A DNA stretch of 64,000 bases, from positions 1-64,000 of the forward strand of contig NZ_LAVL01000007.1 of assembly GCF_001083785.1 (NCBI RefSeq), in the 5' to 3' direction. The translations under genes and the position numbers were made by a program. Positions within the stretch are counted from its first letter, which is position 1, and each line of letters opens with the position of its first letter. Shown here piece after piece: positions 8,579-16,657 of this stretch. The notes under the pieces were generated by a model that had not been told where the DNA came from, did no database searches, and saw nothing but the letters and a program-made list of their open reading frames with translations. This DNA is from Nonomuraea sp. SBT364. Its GTDB lineage: Bacteria > Actinomycetota > Actinomycetes > Streptosporangiales > Streptosporangiaceae.

Positions 8579-9787
8579 GTGCGCCGTGCCACCGACATGT
8601 GGCCCTTCACGCCCACCATCCGCTATGCCCGCACCCTGACCGAGGCGCTCCGCACCGAGACGCTGGGCGGCATCGTCATGCTCGCCGCCACGGTCGCCGC
8701 CCTGGTGTGGGCCAACGTCTCCCTCGACTCCTACACGTCGCTGGTCCACACCGAGATCGCCGGCCTGGAGGTCTACAAGTGGGCCCAGCACGGCCTGCTG
8801 AGCATCTTCTTCTTCGTCGCCGGGCTGGAGGTCAAGGAGGAGTTCGTGCACGGCGAGCTGGCCAGCCCGCGCAAGGCCGCGCTGCCCATCCTGGCCGCCT
8901 TCGCCGGCATGGCCGTCCCCGCCGTGGTCTATCTCGCGGTGAGCTGGGGAGCCCCGGACGCGGGACGGGGCTGGGCCATCCCGACGGCCACCGACATCGC
9001 CTTCGCCCTGGCCGTGCTCGCCGTGACGGCCAGCGCGATGCCCGCCGCGCTGCGCGCGTTCCTGCTGACCTGCGCGGTGGTGGACGACCTCGGCGCGATC
9101 ACCATCATCGCCGCCTTCTACACCGAGCACCTCGACCTGCCCATGCTGCTGGCCGGAGCCGTACTGATCGCCGGGTACGGCGTCCTGCAGCGGCACGGCG
9201 TCCGCACGCCGTGGATCCACCTGCCGCTGGCCCTGGCCGCCTGGTACGCGGTCGAGCAGAGCGGCGTGCACGCGACCGTGGCCGGGGTGGCGCTCGGCCT
9301 GCTGACCCGGGTGCACGCCCGCGCGGCGGAGGACCGCTCCCCCGCCGAGGCCGCCGACCACTACATCCGGCCGATCTCGGCGGGACTGGCCGTGCCGGTG
9401 TTCGCGTTCGTCTCGGCAGGGGTGAAGCTGGACGCCGCGAGCCTCGGCGCTATGTTCTCCGATCGGGTAGTTCTGGGAGTGATTGCGGGGCTCGTCGTGG
9501 GCAAGTTCCTGGGGGTGTTCGGCGGTGCCTGGCTGGCTGTGCGGCTGGGGCTGGCGAGACTGTCACGGGAGTTGCGCTGGCGGGACATGGCGGCGGTGTC
9601 GTTGCTGGCCGGGATCGGGTTCACGGTGTCGCTGCTGATCGGCGATCTGGCCTATGGTGCCGATCAGCAACGGGCCGGCGCCGTGACCACGGGGATCCTC
9701 ACGGCCAGCCTCATCGCCTCCGTCCTGGCGGCGGTGCTGCTCCATACCCGGGTGCGCGAGCGCCGCGGCGCACTGGATGATGATTGA
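8579..9787 (+). CDS. nhaA: Na+/H+ antiporter NhaA
   Basis: A 402-residue polytopic inner-membrane protein of standard NhaA length that exchanges cytoplasmic Na+ for external protons. The family residues are present: LLSIFFFVAGLEVKEEFV in the second membrane segment, TATDIAFALAVLAV, and the paired ion-binding aspartates in CAVVDDLGAITIIA (D169 and D170 by this start). VPVFAFVSAGVKL and SLLAGIGFTVSLLIGDLA complete the fold. GTG at 8579 is preceded by GAGAGG. It is the first gene of a probable four-gene run with the holin-family, hydrolase and DUF309 genes. Confidence 0.96.
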   Translation: MRRATDMWPFTPTIRYARTLTEALRTETLGGIVMLAATVAALVWANVSLDSYTSLVHTEIAGLEVYKWAQHGLLSIFFFVAGLEVKEEFVHGELASPRKAALPILAAFAGMAVPAVVYLAVSWGAPDAGRGWAIPTATDIAFALAVLAVTASAMPAALRAFLLTCAVVDDLGAITIIAAFYTEHLDLPMLLAGAVLIAGYGVLQRHGVRTPWIHLPLALAAWYAVEQSGVHATVAGVALGLLTRVHARAAEDRSPAEAADHYIRPISAGLAVPVFAFVSAGVKLDAASLGAMFSDRVVLGVIAGLVVGKFLGVFGGAWLAVRLGLARLSRELRWRDMAAVSLLAGIGFTVSLLIGDLAYGADQQRAGAVTTGILTASLIASVLAAVLLHTRVRERRGALDDD

Positions 9788-9818
9788 CACGGCCACCAGG
9801 CCTCGATAGGAGACGTTC

Positions 9819-10232
9819 ATGCCGCAGACTCCCGAGGAAGAATCCCTGGGCTCGCTGGTCGCCCAGGCGAGCGACCACATCTCGACCCTGGTCCGATCCG
9901 AGATCGAGCTGGCCAAGGCCGAGTTCAGGTTCGACGCCAAGCGGGTGGGCATGGCGGGCGGGCTGTTCGCCGCCGCCGCGTTCATGGCCCACCTGTGCCT
10001 GATCCTCGCCTCGTTCACGATCGCCCACGTGCTTGAGCAGTGGCTGCCGAGCTGGGCGGCGTTCCTCATCGTGACCGTGTTCTACCTGCTCGTCGCGGGG
10101 CTGCTGGTGTTCATCGGGGTGCGCAGGCTCAAGGGCCTGGCCGGGATGAAGCGGACCGCCAGGTCCATCAAGGGCCTGAAGGAGATCGCCTCACCGGAGG
10201 AGCTTCCGGCGGGGAGCCGAGATGGCACCTGA
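9819..10232 (+). CDS. Phage holin superfamily III-type membrane protein (PF07332-like)
   Basis: A 137-residue protein. An amphipathic N-terminal helix (SLVAQASDHISTLVRSEIEL) is followed by two membrane hairpin segments (AGGLFAAAAFMAHLCLILAS and AAFLIVTVFYLLVAGLLVFI) and a basic C-terminal tail (KRTARSIKGLKEIA). This is the standard actinobacterial housekeeping form of the family. The name reflects topology and does not imply prophage. It has an AGGAGA ribosome site, follows nhaA by 31 bases and overlaps the next gene by 11 bases, so it sits in one transcript. Confidence 0.88.
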   Translation: MPQTPEEESLGSLVAQASDHISTLVRSEIELAKAEFRFDAKRVGMAGGLFAAAAFMAHLCLILASFTIAHVLEQWLPSWAAFLIVTVFYLLVAGLLVFIGVRRLKGLAGMKRTARSIKGLKEIASPEELPAGSRDGT

Positions 10233-11142
10233 CGAGGGGGTCGTCCGGATCGACGGGCCGTGGAAGCACCGGACGGTCCACGCGGGCGGCACCAGGTTCC
10301 ACGTCGTGGAGGCCGGCGACGGGCCGCTGGTGCTGTTGCTGCACGGGTTCCCGCAGTTCTGGTGGACGTGGCGGCACCAGCTCGTGTCGCTGCCCGCGGC
10401 CGGCTACCGGGCCGTCGCGGTCGACCTGCGCGGCTACGGCAGCAGCGACAAGCCGCCGCGCGGTTACGACCTGCCGACGCTGGCCGCCGACGCGACCGGG
10501 CTGATCCGGGCGCTGGGTGAGACGGGCGCGATCGTCGTCGGCCACGACTGGGGCGGGCTGCTGGCCTGGACGATGGCGGTGCTCGACCCCAAGTGCGTGC
10601 ACCGGCTGGTCACGGTGGCGGCGCCGCATCCGCTGAGGCTGCGCAGCTCGCTGCTCACCGACCCCTTCGGGCAGCTCAAGGCGAGCCGGGGGGCGTTCGG
10701 CTTCCAGCTTCCGCTGCTGCCGGAGCGCCGGCTGACCCGCGACCGGGCCTCGCTGGTCGGCAAGCTGCTCGACCGCTGGTCGCGGCCCGGCTGGCCGGAT
10801 CTGGAGACCTCGCGCACCTACCGTGAGGCGTTCCGGATCCCGGCCGTGGCCCACTGCGCGCTGGAGTATCACCGCTGGTTCGGCCGCTCGCAGCTGCGCC
10901 CCGACGGGCTGCGTTACGCGCGGGCCATGCGGACCGAGATCGAGGCCCCCACCCTACAACTGCACGGCGCACTGGACCAGTGCATCCTGCCGCGCACCGC
11001 CCAGGGTTCGAGCCGCTACGTCGCGGCCCCGTACCGGTGGCGGCTGCTCGAAGGGGCGGGCCACTTCCCCCACGAGGAGATTCCCGACGTGTTCGACACG
11101 GAGTTGCTCGGCTGGCTGGCCGACCCGGAGCCCGACCGATGA
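10222..11142 (+). CDS. Alpha/beta hydrolase, epoxide hydrolase-like
   Basis: A 306-residue cytosolic alpha/beta hydrolase. LLLHGFPQFWWTWRHQL carries the oxyanion-hole HGFP motif. GHDWGG places an aspartate as nucleophile, typical of epoxide hydrolases and haloalkane dehalogenases and not of serine esterases. EGAGHFPHEE holds the catalytic histidine. A cap-domain insertion lies around residues 135-215. It overlaps the upstream membrane protein gene and is ATGA-coupled to DUF309. The substrate is unknown; the nucleophile type supports hydrolysis of an epoxide. Confidence 0.9.
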   Translation: MAPDEGVVRIDGPWKHRTVHAGGTRFHVVEAGDGPLVLLLHGFPQFWWTWRHQLVSLPAAGYRAVAVDLRGYGSSDKPPRGYDLPTLAADATGLIRALGETGAIVVGHDWGGLLAWTMAVLDPKCVHRLVTVAAPHPLRLRSSLLTDPFGQLKASRGAFGFQLPLLPERRLTRDRASLVGKLLDRWSRPGWPDLETSRTYREAFRIPAVAHCALEYHRWFGRSQLRPDGLRYARAMRTEIEAPTLQLHGALDQCILPRTAQGSSRYVAAPYRWRLLEGAGHFPHEEIPDVFDTELLGWLADPEPDR

Positions 11143-11582
11143 GAGACCGTGACCCCGAGGGCCGGCCGCGCAACGCCAGGCCCCGTGACGAGTACGGCAG
11201 GCCGCTCCCCTACGGCTCGGCCGGGGTGGCCCGGGTGCCCGACGACTACGCGCCCAGCACGGAGCAGGCGCTGGCCGACGGCCGCCGGTTCCTGGCCGAG
11301 GGGCTGCCGTTCAACGCGCACGAGGTGTTCGAGGGGCGCTGGAAGTGCGCGCCGGAGGAGGAACGGGAGCTGTGGCAGGGGCTGGCGCAGATCTGCGTGG
11401 GCCTCACCCATCTGCAGCGGGGCAACGGCCGTGGCGCCCTGACGCTGCTGGCCCGTGGCGCGGCTCGCGTGCAGGGCTACGGCGAGCCGTACGACGCGGT
11501 GGGCCGGGCGGCGTCGGGCCTGAGCCACGACAGCGACCCCGCGGCGGCCGTCAGCCTGATCCTGGACCGGCTTCCGGGCTAG
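11139..11582 (+). CDS. DUF309 domain-containing protein
   Basis: A 147-residue soluble helical protein. The diagnostic DUF309 core is FNAHEVFEGRWKCAPEEE plus ELWQGLAQICVGLTHLQRGN, with several conserved acidic and His residues in a helical bundle. Function is not established for the family. The start at 11139 (ATG) overlaps the hydrolase stop as ATGA. The last 11 codons lie inside a tandem repeat and overlap the convergent tetR gene, so the C-terminus may have been altered by the duplication. Confidence 0.88.
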   Translation: MRDRDPEGRPRNARPRDEYGRPLPYGSAGVARVPDDYAPSTEQALADGRRFLAEGLPFNAHEVFEGRWKCAPEEERELWQGLAQICVGLTHLQRGNGRGALTLLARGAARVQGYGEPYDAVGRAASGLSHDSDPAAAVSLILDRLPG

Positions 11583-11649
11583 CCGGCTCAGCCTGATCCT
11601 GGACCGGCTTCCGGGCTAGCGCTCGGCCTGATCCTGGAGCGGCTGCCGG
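11551..11649. repeat. 2.7-copy tandem repeat at a convergent gene junction
   Basis: A 33-base unit starting TCAGCCTGATCCTGGACCGG occurs at 11551-11583 and again, identical, at 11588-11620 (period 37). A diverged third copy lies at 11623-11649 (TCGGCCTGATCCTGGAGCGG). Copy one encodes the DUF309 C-terminus. Copies one and two on the other strand encode the tail of the TetR protein. Confidence 0.9.
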
Positions 11650-12255
11650 CTGCCGGCTGGCCAGCTCGGCGCGGCCGGCCACGAGGGCGAGCGTGGCGTC
11701 GGCGGCCCGCTCGACGGCGATCTCGACGGCGTCGTCGCCGGCGCCGAACATGCCCAGGCGCAGCAGCCCCGCGTAGCCGTGGGCGACGGCGGCCACGGCG
11801 ACGCCGAGGGTCTCGGCGGTGGGCAGGTCGCCGCCCGACAGGGCCATCGCGGCGTCGTGGAAGGCCTCCTTGACCGGCCTGGCCGCCAGCTCCAGCTCGG
11901 GGGTGGAGAAGGTGGGCCCGATCAGGGCCTCGAACAGTGCCCGGTGCCCGGCGGCGAACCGCACGTAGCCCCTGGCCACGCCGACGAGCCGCTGCTCGGG
12001 CTCGGTGCCGCGGCTCTCGGCGGTGACGGCGGCGACCAGTTGCTCGCCCGCGCGGACGCCCACGGCCAGCAGCAGCTCGTCGCGGTCGGCGAAGTGCCGG
12101 TAGGGGGCGCTGGGCGCGACCCCCAGCCGCCTGCTCGCCTCGGCGAGGGAGAAGCCTTGGACGCCGTGCTCGGCGATGAGCTCGACCGCGGTGTCGATCA
12201 GCGCGGCCCGCAGGTCGCCGTGGTGGTAGCGGTCGCGTTTGGTGGTCCGGGGCAC
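11551..12255 (-). CDS. TetR family transcriptional regulator
   Basis: A 234-residue regulator. The N-terminal HTH reads DTAVELIAEHGVQGFSLAEA and SRRLGVAPSAPYRHFADRDE, the classic TetR_N helix set. A C-terminal ligand/dimer domain follows (FEALIGPTFSTPELELAARP; VAAVAHGYAGLLRLGMFG). The last 30 or so residues (GRALARKPVQDQAEPASPEA) are low-complexity and are encoded by the tandem repeat. The ancestral protein therefore probably ended near residue 205, and the tail is a by-product. It starts 4 bases after the aldo/keto reductase stop, so it is probably co-transcribed with it and may autoregulate from the operator-like palindrome upstream of that gene. Confidence 0.92.
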   Translation of the reverse strand: MPRTTKRDRYHHGDLRAALIDTAVELIAEHGVQGFSLAEASRRLGVAPSAPYRHFADRDELLLAVGVRAGEQLVAAVTAESRGTEPEQRLVGVARGYVRFAAGHRALFEALIGPTFSTPELELAARPVKEAFHDAAMALSGGDLPTAETLGVAVAAVAHGYAGLLRLGMFGAGDDAVEIAVERAADATLALVAGRAELASRQPAAAPGSGRALARKPVQDQAEPASPEAGPGSG

Positions 12256-12259
12256 CCCA

Positions 12260-13234
12260 TCAGGTTAGCGGCCGGGACAGCTCGTCCAGGCGGTCGCGGT
12301 CGGCCTTGTCCAGCTCGAAGGCCATCGCGCCCGCCGCCTCGGCCGCCTGCGCGGGCTTGGAGGCGCCGGGGATGGCGACCACGGTGTCGCCGTAATGGGT
12401 GATCAGCCAGTTGAGCGCCACCTGGGCGCGTGACACGCCGTGGGCGCGACCCATCTCCCGCATCGCGGCCAGGAGCGGCGCGGTGCGGGCCAGGCCCTTG
12501 GCGGTGAGCCAGCCGTGGCCGAAGACCCGGCGCATCGGCGGCAGGTCCCTGGCCCGCGTGGGGTCGTCGTGGAAGCGGCCGGTGAGTATCCCGCCCTCCA
12601 GCGGCGAGTAGGCGATGAGCGTGACGCCGAGCCGGCGCGCCGTGTCGAGCACGCCGTCGCGTTCCACGTGGCGGTGCAGCAGGTTGATCCGGACCTGGTT
12701 GGCGGCCAGCGTGACGCCCTCATCGGCGAGCACCCGGTGGGCGAGCTCCAGTTGCCGGGCGGAGAAGTTGCTGACGCCGACGTTGCGGATCTTGCCGTCC
12801 CGATGCAGCTTGGCCATGGCTCTGAGCTGGGCGGGGATGCTCGACAGGCTGCCGGAGGCCATGTGGATCTGGTAGAGGCCGATCGGGTGGCCGCCGAGGT
12901 GGCGCAGGCGGCTGCCGATGCTGCGGCCGATGTCACCGGCGGTGCGGCCCAGCGGCGGCCACTTGGTGGCGACGGTGACCTCGCCCGGGGCGATGCCGCA
13001 GCCCCTGAGCGCGGTGGCCAGCATCTGCTCCGACCGGCCCCTGCCGTACATCTCCGCGGTGTCGAACCAGTTGATCCCGCCGTCGAGCGCGGTGCTGACG
13101 ACGGTGGTCACGGTGTCCTGGCCGATGTCGCGGACGATGTACTTCGCCACGGAGCGGCCGCCGGTGAACTGCATGCATCCCAGGCCGATGGGGGTCAGCT
13201 CGATGTCGGTCAGGCCGAGCCTACGTGTCTCCAT
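12260..13234 (-). CDS. Aldo/keto reductase
   Basis: A 324-residue NADPH-dependent oxidoreductase of the AKR fold. The catalytic tetrad is visible: Asp and Tyr in NWFDTAEMYGRGRSE, Lys in VATKWPPLG and His in YQIHMASG. The cofactor end has GVSNFSARQLELAHRVL and a C-terminal VVAIPGASKPAQAAEA. I chose ATG at 13234 because GGGAG precedes it by a proper spacing. Upstream in-frame ATGs at 13246 and 13261 lack one and would overlap the palindrome. It forms an operon with tetR. Confidence 0.93.
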   Translation of the reverse strand: METRRLGLTDIELTPIGLGCMQFTGGRSVAKYIVRDIGQDTVTTVVSTALDGGINWFDTAEMYGRGRSEQMLATALRGCGIAPGEVTVATKWPPLGRTAGDIGRSIGSRLRHLGGHPIGLYQIHMASGSLSSIPAQLRAMAKLHRDGKIRNVGVSNFSARQLELAHRVLADEGVTLAANQVRINLLHRHVERDGVLDTARRLGVTLIAYSPLEGGILTGRFHDDPTRARDLPPMRRVFGHGWLTAKGLARTAPLLAAMREMGRAHGVSRAQVALNWLITHYGDTVVAIPGASKPAQAAEAAGAMAFELDKADRDRLDELSRPLT

Positions 13235-13256
13235 GCCAGCTCCCATGTGATTGACA

Positions 13257-13272
13257 TTCACAATGTGATGAA
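13257..13272 (-). promoter_or_regulatory. Operator-like palindrome upstream of aldo/keto reductase-tetR
   Basis: TTCACAATGTGATGAA is a near-perfect inverted repeat. It is embedded in an AT-rich stretch (13245-13280) with further repeats of the AACATT/AATGTC type, just upstream of the aldo/keto reductase start in otherwise GC-rich DNA. This placement fits a TetR-family operator for the downstream regulator. Confidence 0.45.
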
Positions 13273-13319
13273 CATTAACATGCGGGCATGCGGAACGAAA
13301 GCCCCGGCGGGAGGTGGGG

Positions 13320-14510
13320 TCAGTCGCAGCTCTCGGTGTCGACCGGCCTGGTGCTGATGCGGCCCTGGTCGGCGTCGGGCTTGACCTCGGCGGCGGTCAG
13401 CGCGTAGCCGGTCTCCTCCTGGCTGATCGCGGCTGCGAAGATGACGCCGAAGACCCGGCCGTCGGCCGTGAGCAGCGGCCCGCCGGAATTGCCCGGCAGC
13501 ACCTTGCCGCGGACCGCGTAGACGGACCGGGTGACGTTGGAGGAGCGGTAGATGTCGGGCCCCTCGGCGTCGAGCTGGTTGCGGATGCGCGCCGCCTCGG
13601 CGGTGAAGCCCTTGCCCTTGGGATAGCCGGCGATGATCGCGTTGTCGCCCTTCTCGGCGGTGCCGTCGAAGGCGAGCTGCGGCAGGTTTAGCCCCGGCAC
13701 GTGCAGGACGGCGATGTCGCGCCGCGGGTTGTAGCGGACCACGGTCGCCTTGTGCCGCCGCGACCTGTGGTCGATCACCTGCAGGTCGCGCGTGACGCCG
13801 GCGACCACGTGCGCGTTGGTCATGATGCGGTCGCGGGCGTAGACGAAGCCGGTGCCCTCGATGTGCTTGTTGCAGCTCTCGGCGTTGCCCTGCACCTTGA
13901 CGATGGCCCGCTGGGCACGCGCCAGCCGGTCGCCCTGCAGCACGCTCTGCGCGGGCGGCGGCACGTCCACGAACGAGCCCGCCCCGATGGCGTCGAAGAC
14001 CGGCGGGAACTCCGAGCGGTCGATGAGCTTCTTGAACGGCTGCTGCCAGTTGCGCGCGGCCTGCGGGATGGCGTCGTCGATGGTGGTGAGCAGCAGCGAC
14101 TGCCTGACCTGGTCGACCAGCGGCGTGAACGACGTCGAGACGACCAGCGAGCCGATCAGCCAGGCGATCACCAGCACCGACAGCGCGCTGGCGAACGTGC
14201 CGCCGACCGCGTCGGCGACCCTGGCCGGCTCCCAGGTGACGTGACTGCGCACCACGGCGCCGATGGTGGAGGAGGCGAACTGCCCGATGGTCGCGGCGAG
14301 GAAGACGATCACGATGGCGAGCAGCGCCTGCGGCGTGTCGCCGTCGACGATCGCCTTGGAGATCGGCGGCGCGATGAACACCCCGAGCAACGCCCCGCCC
14401 ACGAACCCGACGAAACTGGTGACGCCGATGATGAAACCCTGACGGTAGCCCGAGACGCCGAAGGCGATCACGAGGCCAATCAATATGAGGTCAAGCAGAT
14501 CGCCGCGCAC
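13320..14510 (-). CDS. marP: MarP-type membrane serine protease (CvpA + trypsin-like)
   Basis: A 396-residue protein. Four hydrophobic segments in the first 130 residues form a CvpA-like membrane domain (DLILIGLVIAFGVSGYRQGF and following). An extracytoplasmic trypsin-like protease follows, with His in MTNAHVVAG (about residue 234), Asp in RRDIAVLHV (about 265) and Ser in LPGNSGGPL (about 342). Two cysteines, in AESCNKHIEG and at the extreme C-terminus (ESCD), can form the regulatory disulfide described for mycobacterial MarP (Rv3671c), needed for acid resistance. The start is GTG at 14510. It sits in the same marP-NUDIX-nth-crp order as in mycobacteria. Confidence 0.94.
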   Translation of the reverse strand: MRGDLLDLILIGLVIAFGVSGYRQGFIIGVTSFVGFVGGALLGVFIAPPISKAIVDGDTPQALLAIVIVFLAATIGQFASSTIGAVVRSHVTWEPARVADAVGGTFASALSVLVIAWLIGSLVVSTSFTPLVDQVRQSLLLTTIDDAIPQAARNWQQPFKKLIDRSEFPPVFDAIGAGSFVDVPPPAQSVLQGDRLARAQRAIVKVQGNAESCNKHIEGTGFVYARDRIMTNAHVVAGVTRDLQVIDHRSRRHKATVVRYNPRRDIAVLHVPGLNLPQLAFDGTAEKGDNAIIAGYPKGKGFTAEAARIRNQLDAEGPDIYRSSNVTRSVYAVRGKVLPGNSGGPLLTADGRVFGVIFAAAISQEETGYALTAAEVKPDADQGRISTRPVDTESCD

Positions 14511-14541
14511 CCTTCAAAGCTAACCAGGGATATGGTCAAGT

Positions 14542-15099
14542 GTGCACGTCTTCCGCCAGGACGGCGTCACCGTGCGGGCTACCTTGATCCGTATGCCGCC
14601 GGTCAGAGATCTCATCGACGCAGCTCTCGACGACCCCGATCCCGACGGGCAGGTCCGCTGGCAGGTGATCTCCGCGCTTCGGGAGCGGGCCGATCTGGAG
14701 TGTTTCATCGAGGCGCGGCGGCTGTGCGCGGCCGATTCCGTCACCGAGCGGCTGCTGGGCGTCGACATCCTGGGCATGCTCGCCCCGTACGTGGACCGCA
14801 CGCTGCCCGTGCTGCGCTTCCTGGCGGCCGGCGAGGACGACGTCATGGTGCTCTACTCGGTGCTGATCGCCTTCGGCCATCTGGCGGACCCGCGGTCGCT
14901 GCCGTCGGTGATCGACCTGGCCGGGCATCACGACTCCCGGGTCAGGTACGGCGCGGCCTACGCGCTCCAGCACGTGCTGGGCGATCCGCCGGACCGGGCC
15001 GGGCTCGACACGCTGCGCCTGCTGACCGCCGACAGCGACGCCGACGTGGCCGGTTGGGCCGCGCTGGGCTTCGCGCTAACGACGGGCCGAGAGGTTTAG
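14542..15099 (+). CDS. HEAT-repeat domain protein
   Basis: A 185-residue soluble protein of four to five short helical repeats: VRWQVISALRERADLECFIE, ERLLGVDILGMLAPYVDRTL, MVLYSVLIAFGHLADPRSLP, SRVRYGAAYALQHVLGD and DVAGWAALGFALTTGREV. HEAT-like repeats mediate protein contacts; no enzyme motif is present. The start is GTG 14542 or, more conservatively, ATG 14593 (MPPVRDLIDAAL), from which the repeats begin. Its 3' end overlaps the convergent NUDIX gene by 24 bases. Confidence 0.75.
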   Translation: MHVFRQDGVTVRATLIRMPPVRDLIDAALDDPDPDGQVRWQVISALRERADLECFIEARRLCAADSVTERLLGVDILGMLAPYVDRTLPVLRFLAAGEDDVMVLYSVLIAFGHLADPRSLPSVIDLAGHHDSRVRYGAAYALQHVLGDPPDRAGLDTLRLLTADSDADVAGWAALGFALTTGREV

Positions 15100-15723
15100 C
15101 ACGTCGGCCGGGATCTCCTCCACCCGCCCGGCGTCCCAGGGCCGCTCCAGCCCGCCATCACGCAGCACGGAGTCGAGCACCATCGCGGTGAACCCCCACA
15201 CGAGCATCCCGCGCACCCGGAAGGCCGGCCCGGCGAAGGCGGCCGAGTGCCGCAGCGTGATCCGGTTGCCGGGGTCGACGAGCTCGGCGACGGGCACCCG
15301 TTCGACCGAGTCGACCTCGTCGGGCGAGGCGGCGTGCACGGCCGACGGCGTGTGCCACCAGCCGAGCACGGGCGTCACCCGGTTGTCGCTGTGCCCGAGG
15401 TAGAGCTCGGGCATCGTGCACAGCACGCGCACACCGGCCGGGTCGAGCCCGGTCTCCTCCTCGGCCTCGCGCAGCGCCGCCCCGACCGGGCCGCCGTCGC
15501 CGGGGTCGACGCCGCCGCCGGGGAAGGCCGGCTGGCCGGCGTGCCTGCGTCCGCGCGTGCTGCGCTGGATGAGCAGCACGTCGGGGCCGAGCGGCCCCTC
15601 GCCGAACAGCAGCAGCACCGCCGCCGCCCGCCCGCCCACGACGGGCGGGCGCATCTGCTCGGGGACACGGGTCCGTACGGCCTTCGCCGCGAGTTCGTCG
15701 AGCCATTCGGGCACGTGGGTCAC
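15076..15723 (-). CDS. NUDIX hydrolase, CoA pyrophosphatase type
   Basis: A 215-residue NUDIX enzyme. LLIQRSTRGRRHAGQPAFPG matches the UPF0035 signature that marks CoA pyrophosphatases. The NUDIX box follows as GGGVDPGDGGPVGAALREAE and continues EETG. Such enzymes cleave CoA to 3',5'-ADP and phosphopantetheine; Rv3672c is the syntenic homologue. GTG at 15723 follows GGAGG with short spacing. It is downstream of nth on the same strand and overlaps the HEAT gene at the 3' end. Confidence 0.9.
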   Translation of the reverse strand: MTHVPEWLDELAAKAVRTRVPEQMRPPVVGGRAAAVLLLFGEGPLGPDVLLIQRSTRGRRHAGQPAFPGGGVDPGDGGPVGAALREAEEETGLDPAGVRVLCTMPELYLGHSDNRVTPVLGWWHTPSAVHAASPDEVDSVERVPVAELVDPGNRITLRHSAAFAGPAFRVRGMLVWGFTAMVLDSVLRDGGLERPWDAGRVEEIPADVLNLSARR

Positions 15724-15761
15724 GCAACCTCCAACACGCCGGGCCTGCCGGGACTTCCCGG

Positions 15762-16517
15762 TCAGGAGAACGGGCCTGGCCGGACGAGTTTGCGGGCCTC
15801 CTCGGCGCTCGTGGGGCCGGTGCCGTAGGAGGGGCAGAGCGCGGCGAGCGGGCAGGCGCCGCAGGCGGGCCGCCGGGCGATGCAGATGCGGCGGCCGTGC
15901 CAGATGATCCGGTGGGAGAAGACCGTCCACTCCCGCTTGGGGATCAGCTCGCCCACGACCTGCTCGATCTTGACCGGGTCGGTCTCCTCGGTCCAGCCGA
16001 AGCGCCGGACCAGCCGCTGGAAGTGGGTGTCGACGGTGAGCCCCGGCACGCCGAACGGCCTGCCGGTCTCGGGGTCGACGGCGTTGCCGAGCACCACGTT
16101 GGCCGTCTTGCGGCCGACGCCGGGCAGCGTGACCAGGTCGTCCAGCTTCTTCGGCACCTTGCCGCCGAACCGGTCGCGCAACCCGGCCGAGAGCCCGAGC
16201 AGGGAACGCGCCTTGGCCCGGTAGAACCCGGTCGGCTTGATGATCGCCTCCAGGTCGTCCGGGTCGGCCGCGGCCAGGTCGTCGGCCGTCGGGTACTTGG
16301 CGAACAGCGCCGGCGTGGTCAGGTTGACCCGCACGTCGGTCGTCTGCGCCGACAGGACGGTGGCGACCAGGAGCTCGAAGGGGTTGTCGAAGTCGAGCTC
16401 GCAGTGCGCGTCGGGGTAGGTCTCGGCGAGGATCCGGTTCATCCGGCGGGCCCGGCGCACCAGGCCCAGTCGTGTCTCGGGCTTGCGTCTGCGGGCACCC
16501 GCCACATTCGTCGCCAT
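15762..16517 (-). CDS. nth: Endonuclease III (DNA glycosylase/AP lyase)
   Basis: A 251-residue base-excision-repair enzyme for oxidised pyrimidines. [17 protein letters not shown] starts the helical core. The helix-hairpin-helix is [14 protein letters not shown] with the catalytic Lys, and the catalytic Asp lies in [15 protein letters not shown]. The C-terminal 4Fe-4S cluster loop is [17 protein letters not shown], giving C-x6-C-x2-C-x5-C. ATG at 16517 gives [16 protein letters not shown]; an upstream ATG at 16574 only adds a non-conserved tail. It belongs to the conserved nth-crp block, which here is split by the T7SS cassette starting at 16658. Confidence 0.96.
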   Translation of the reverse strand: MATNVAGARRRKPETRLGLVRRARRMNRILAETYPDAHCELDFDNPFELLVATVLSAQTTDVRVNLTTPALFAKYPTADDLAAADPDDLEAIIKPTGFYRAKARSLLGLSAGLRDRFGGKVPKKLDDLVTLPGVGRKTANVVLGNAVDPETGRPFGVPGLTVDTHFQRLVRRFGWTEETDPVKIEQVVGELIPKREWTVFSHRIIWHGRRICIARRPACGACPLAALCPSYGTGPTSAEEARKLVRPGPFS

Positions 16518-16657
16518 GCCGAAAAGGGTATGTCTCCGCGACACCGGGCCGTGCCGGTGAAAAGTTTTCTCCATTCCGTTGAACCCTCCGGGACGGGGGG
16601 CGCGTACAACCTGCCACGAACGGCACTCGCCGCCGGGCTGGTTTGGGAGAGACGGCG

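Noticed and set aside
9819..10232. Holin-family name suggesting a prophage
   Set aside because: This family member is a chromosomal housekeeping protein in actinomycetes, no other phage genes are nearby, and it is in the nhaA gene run.
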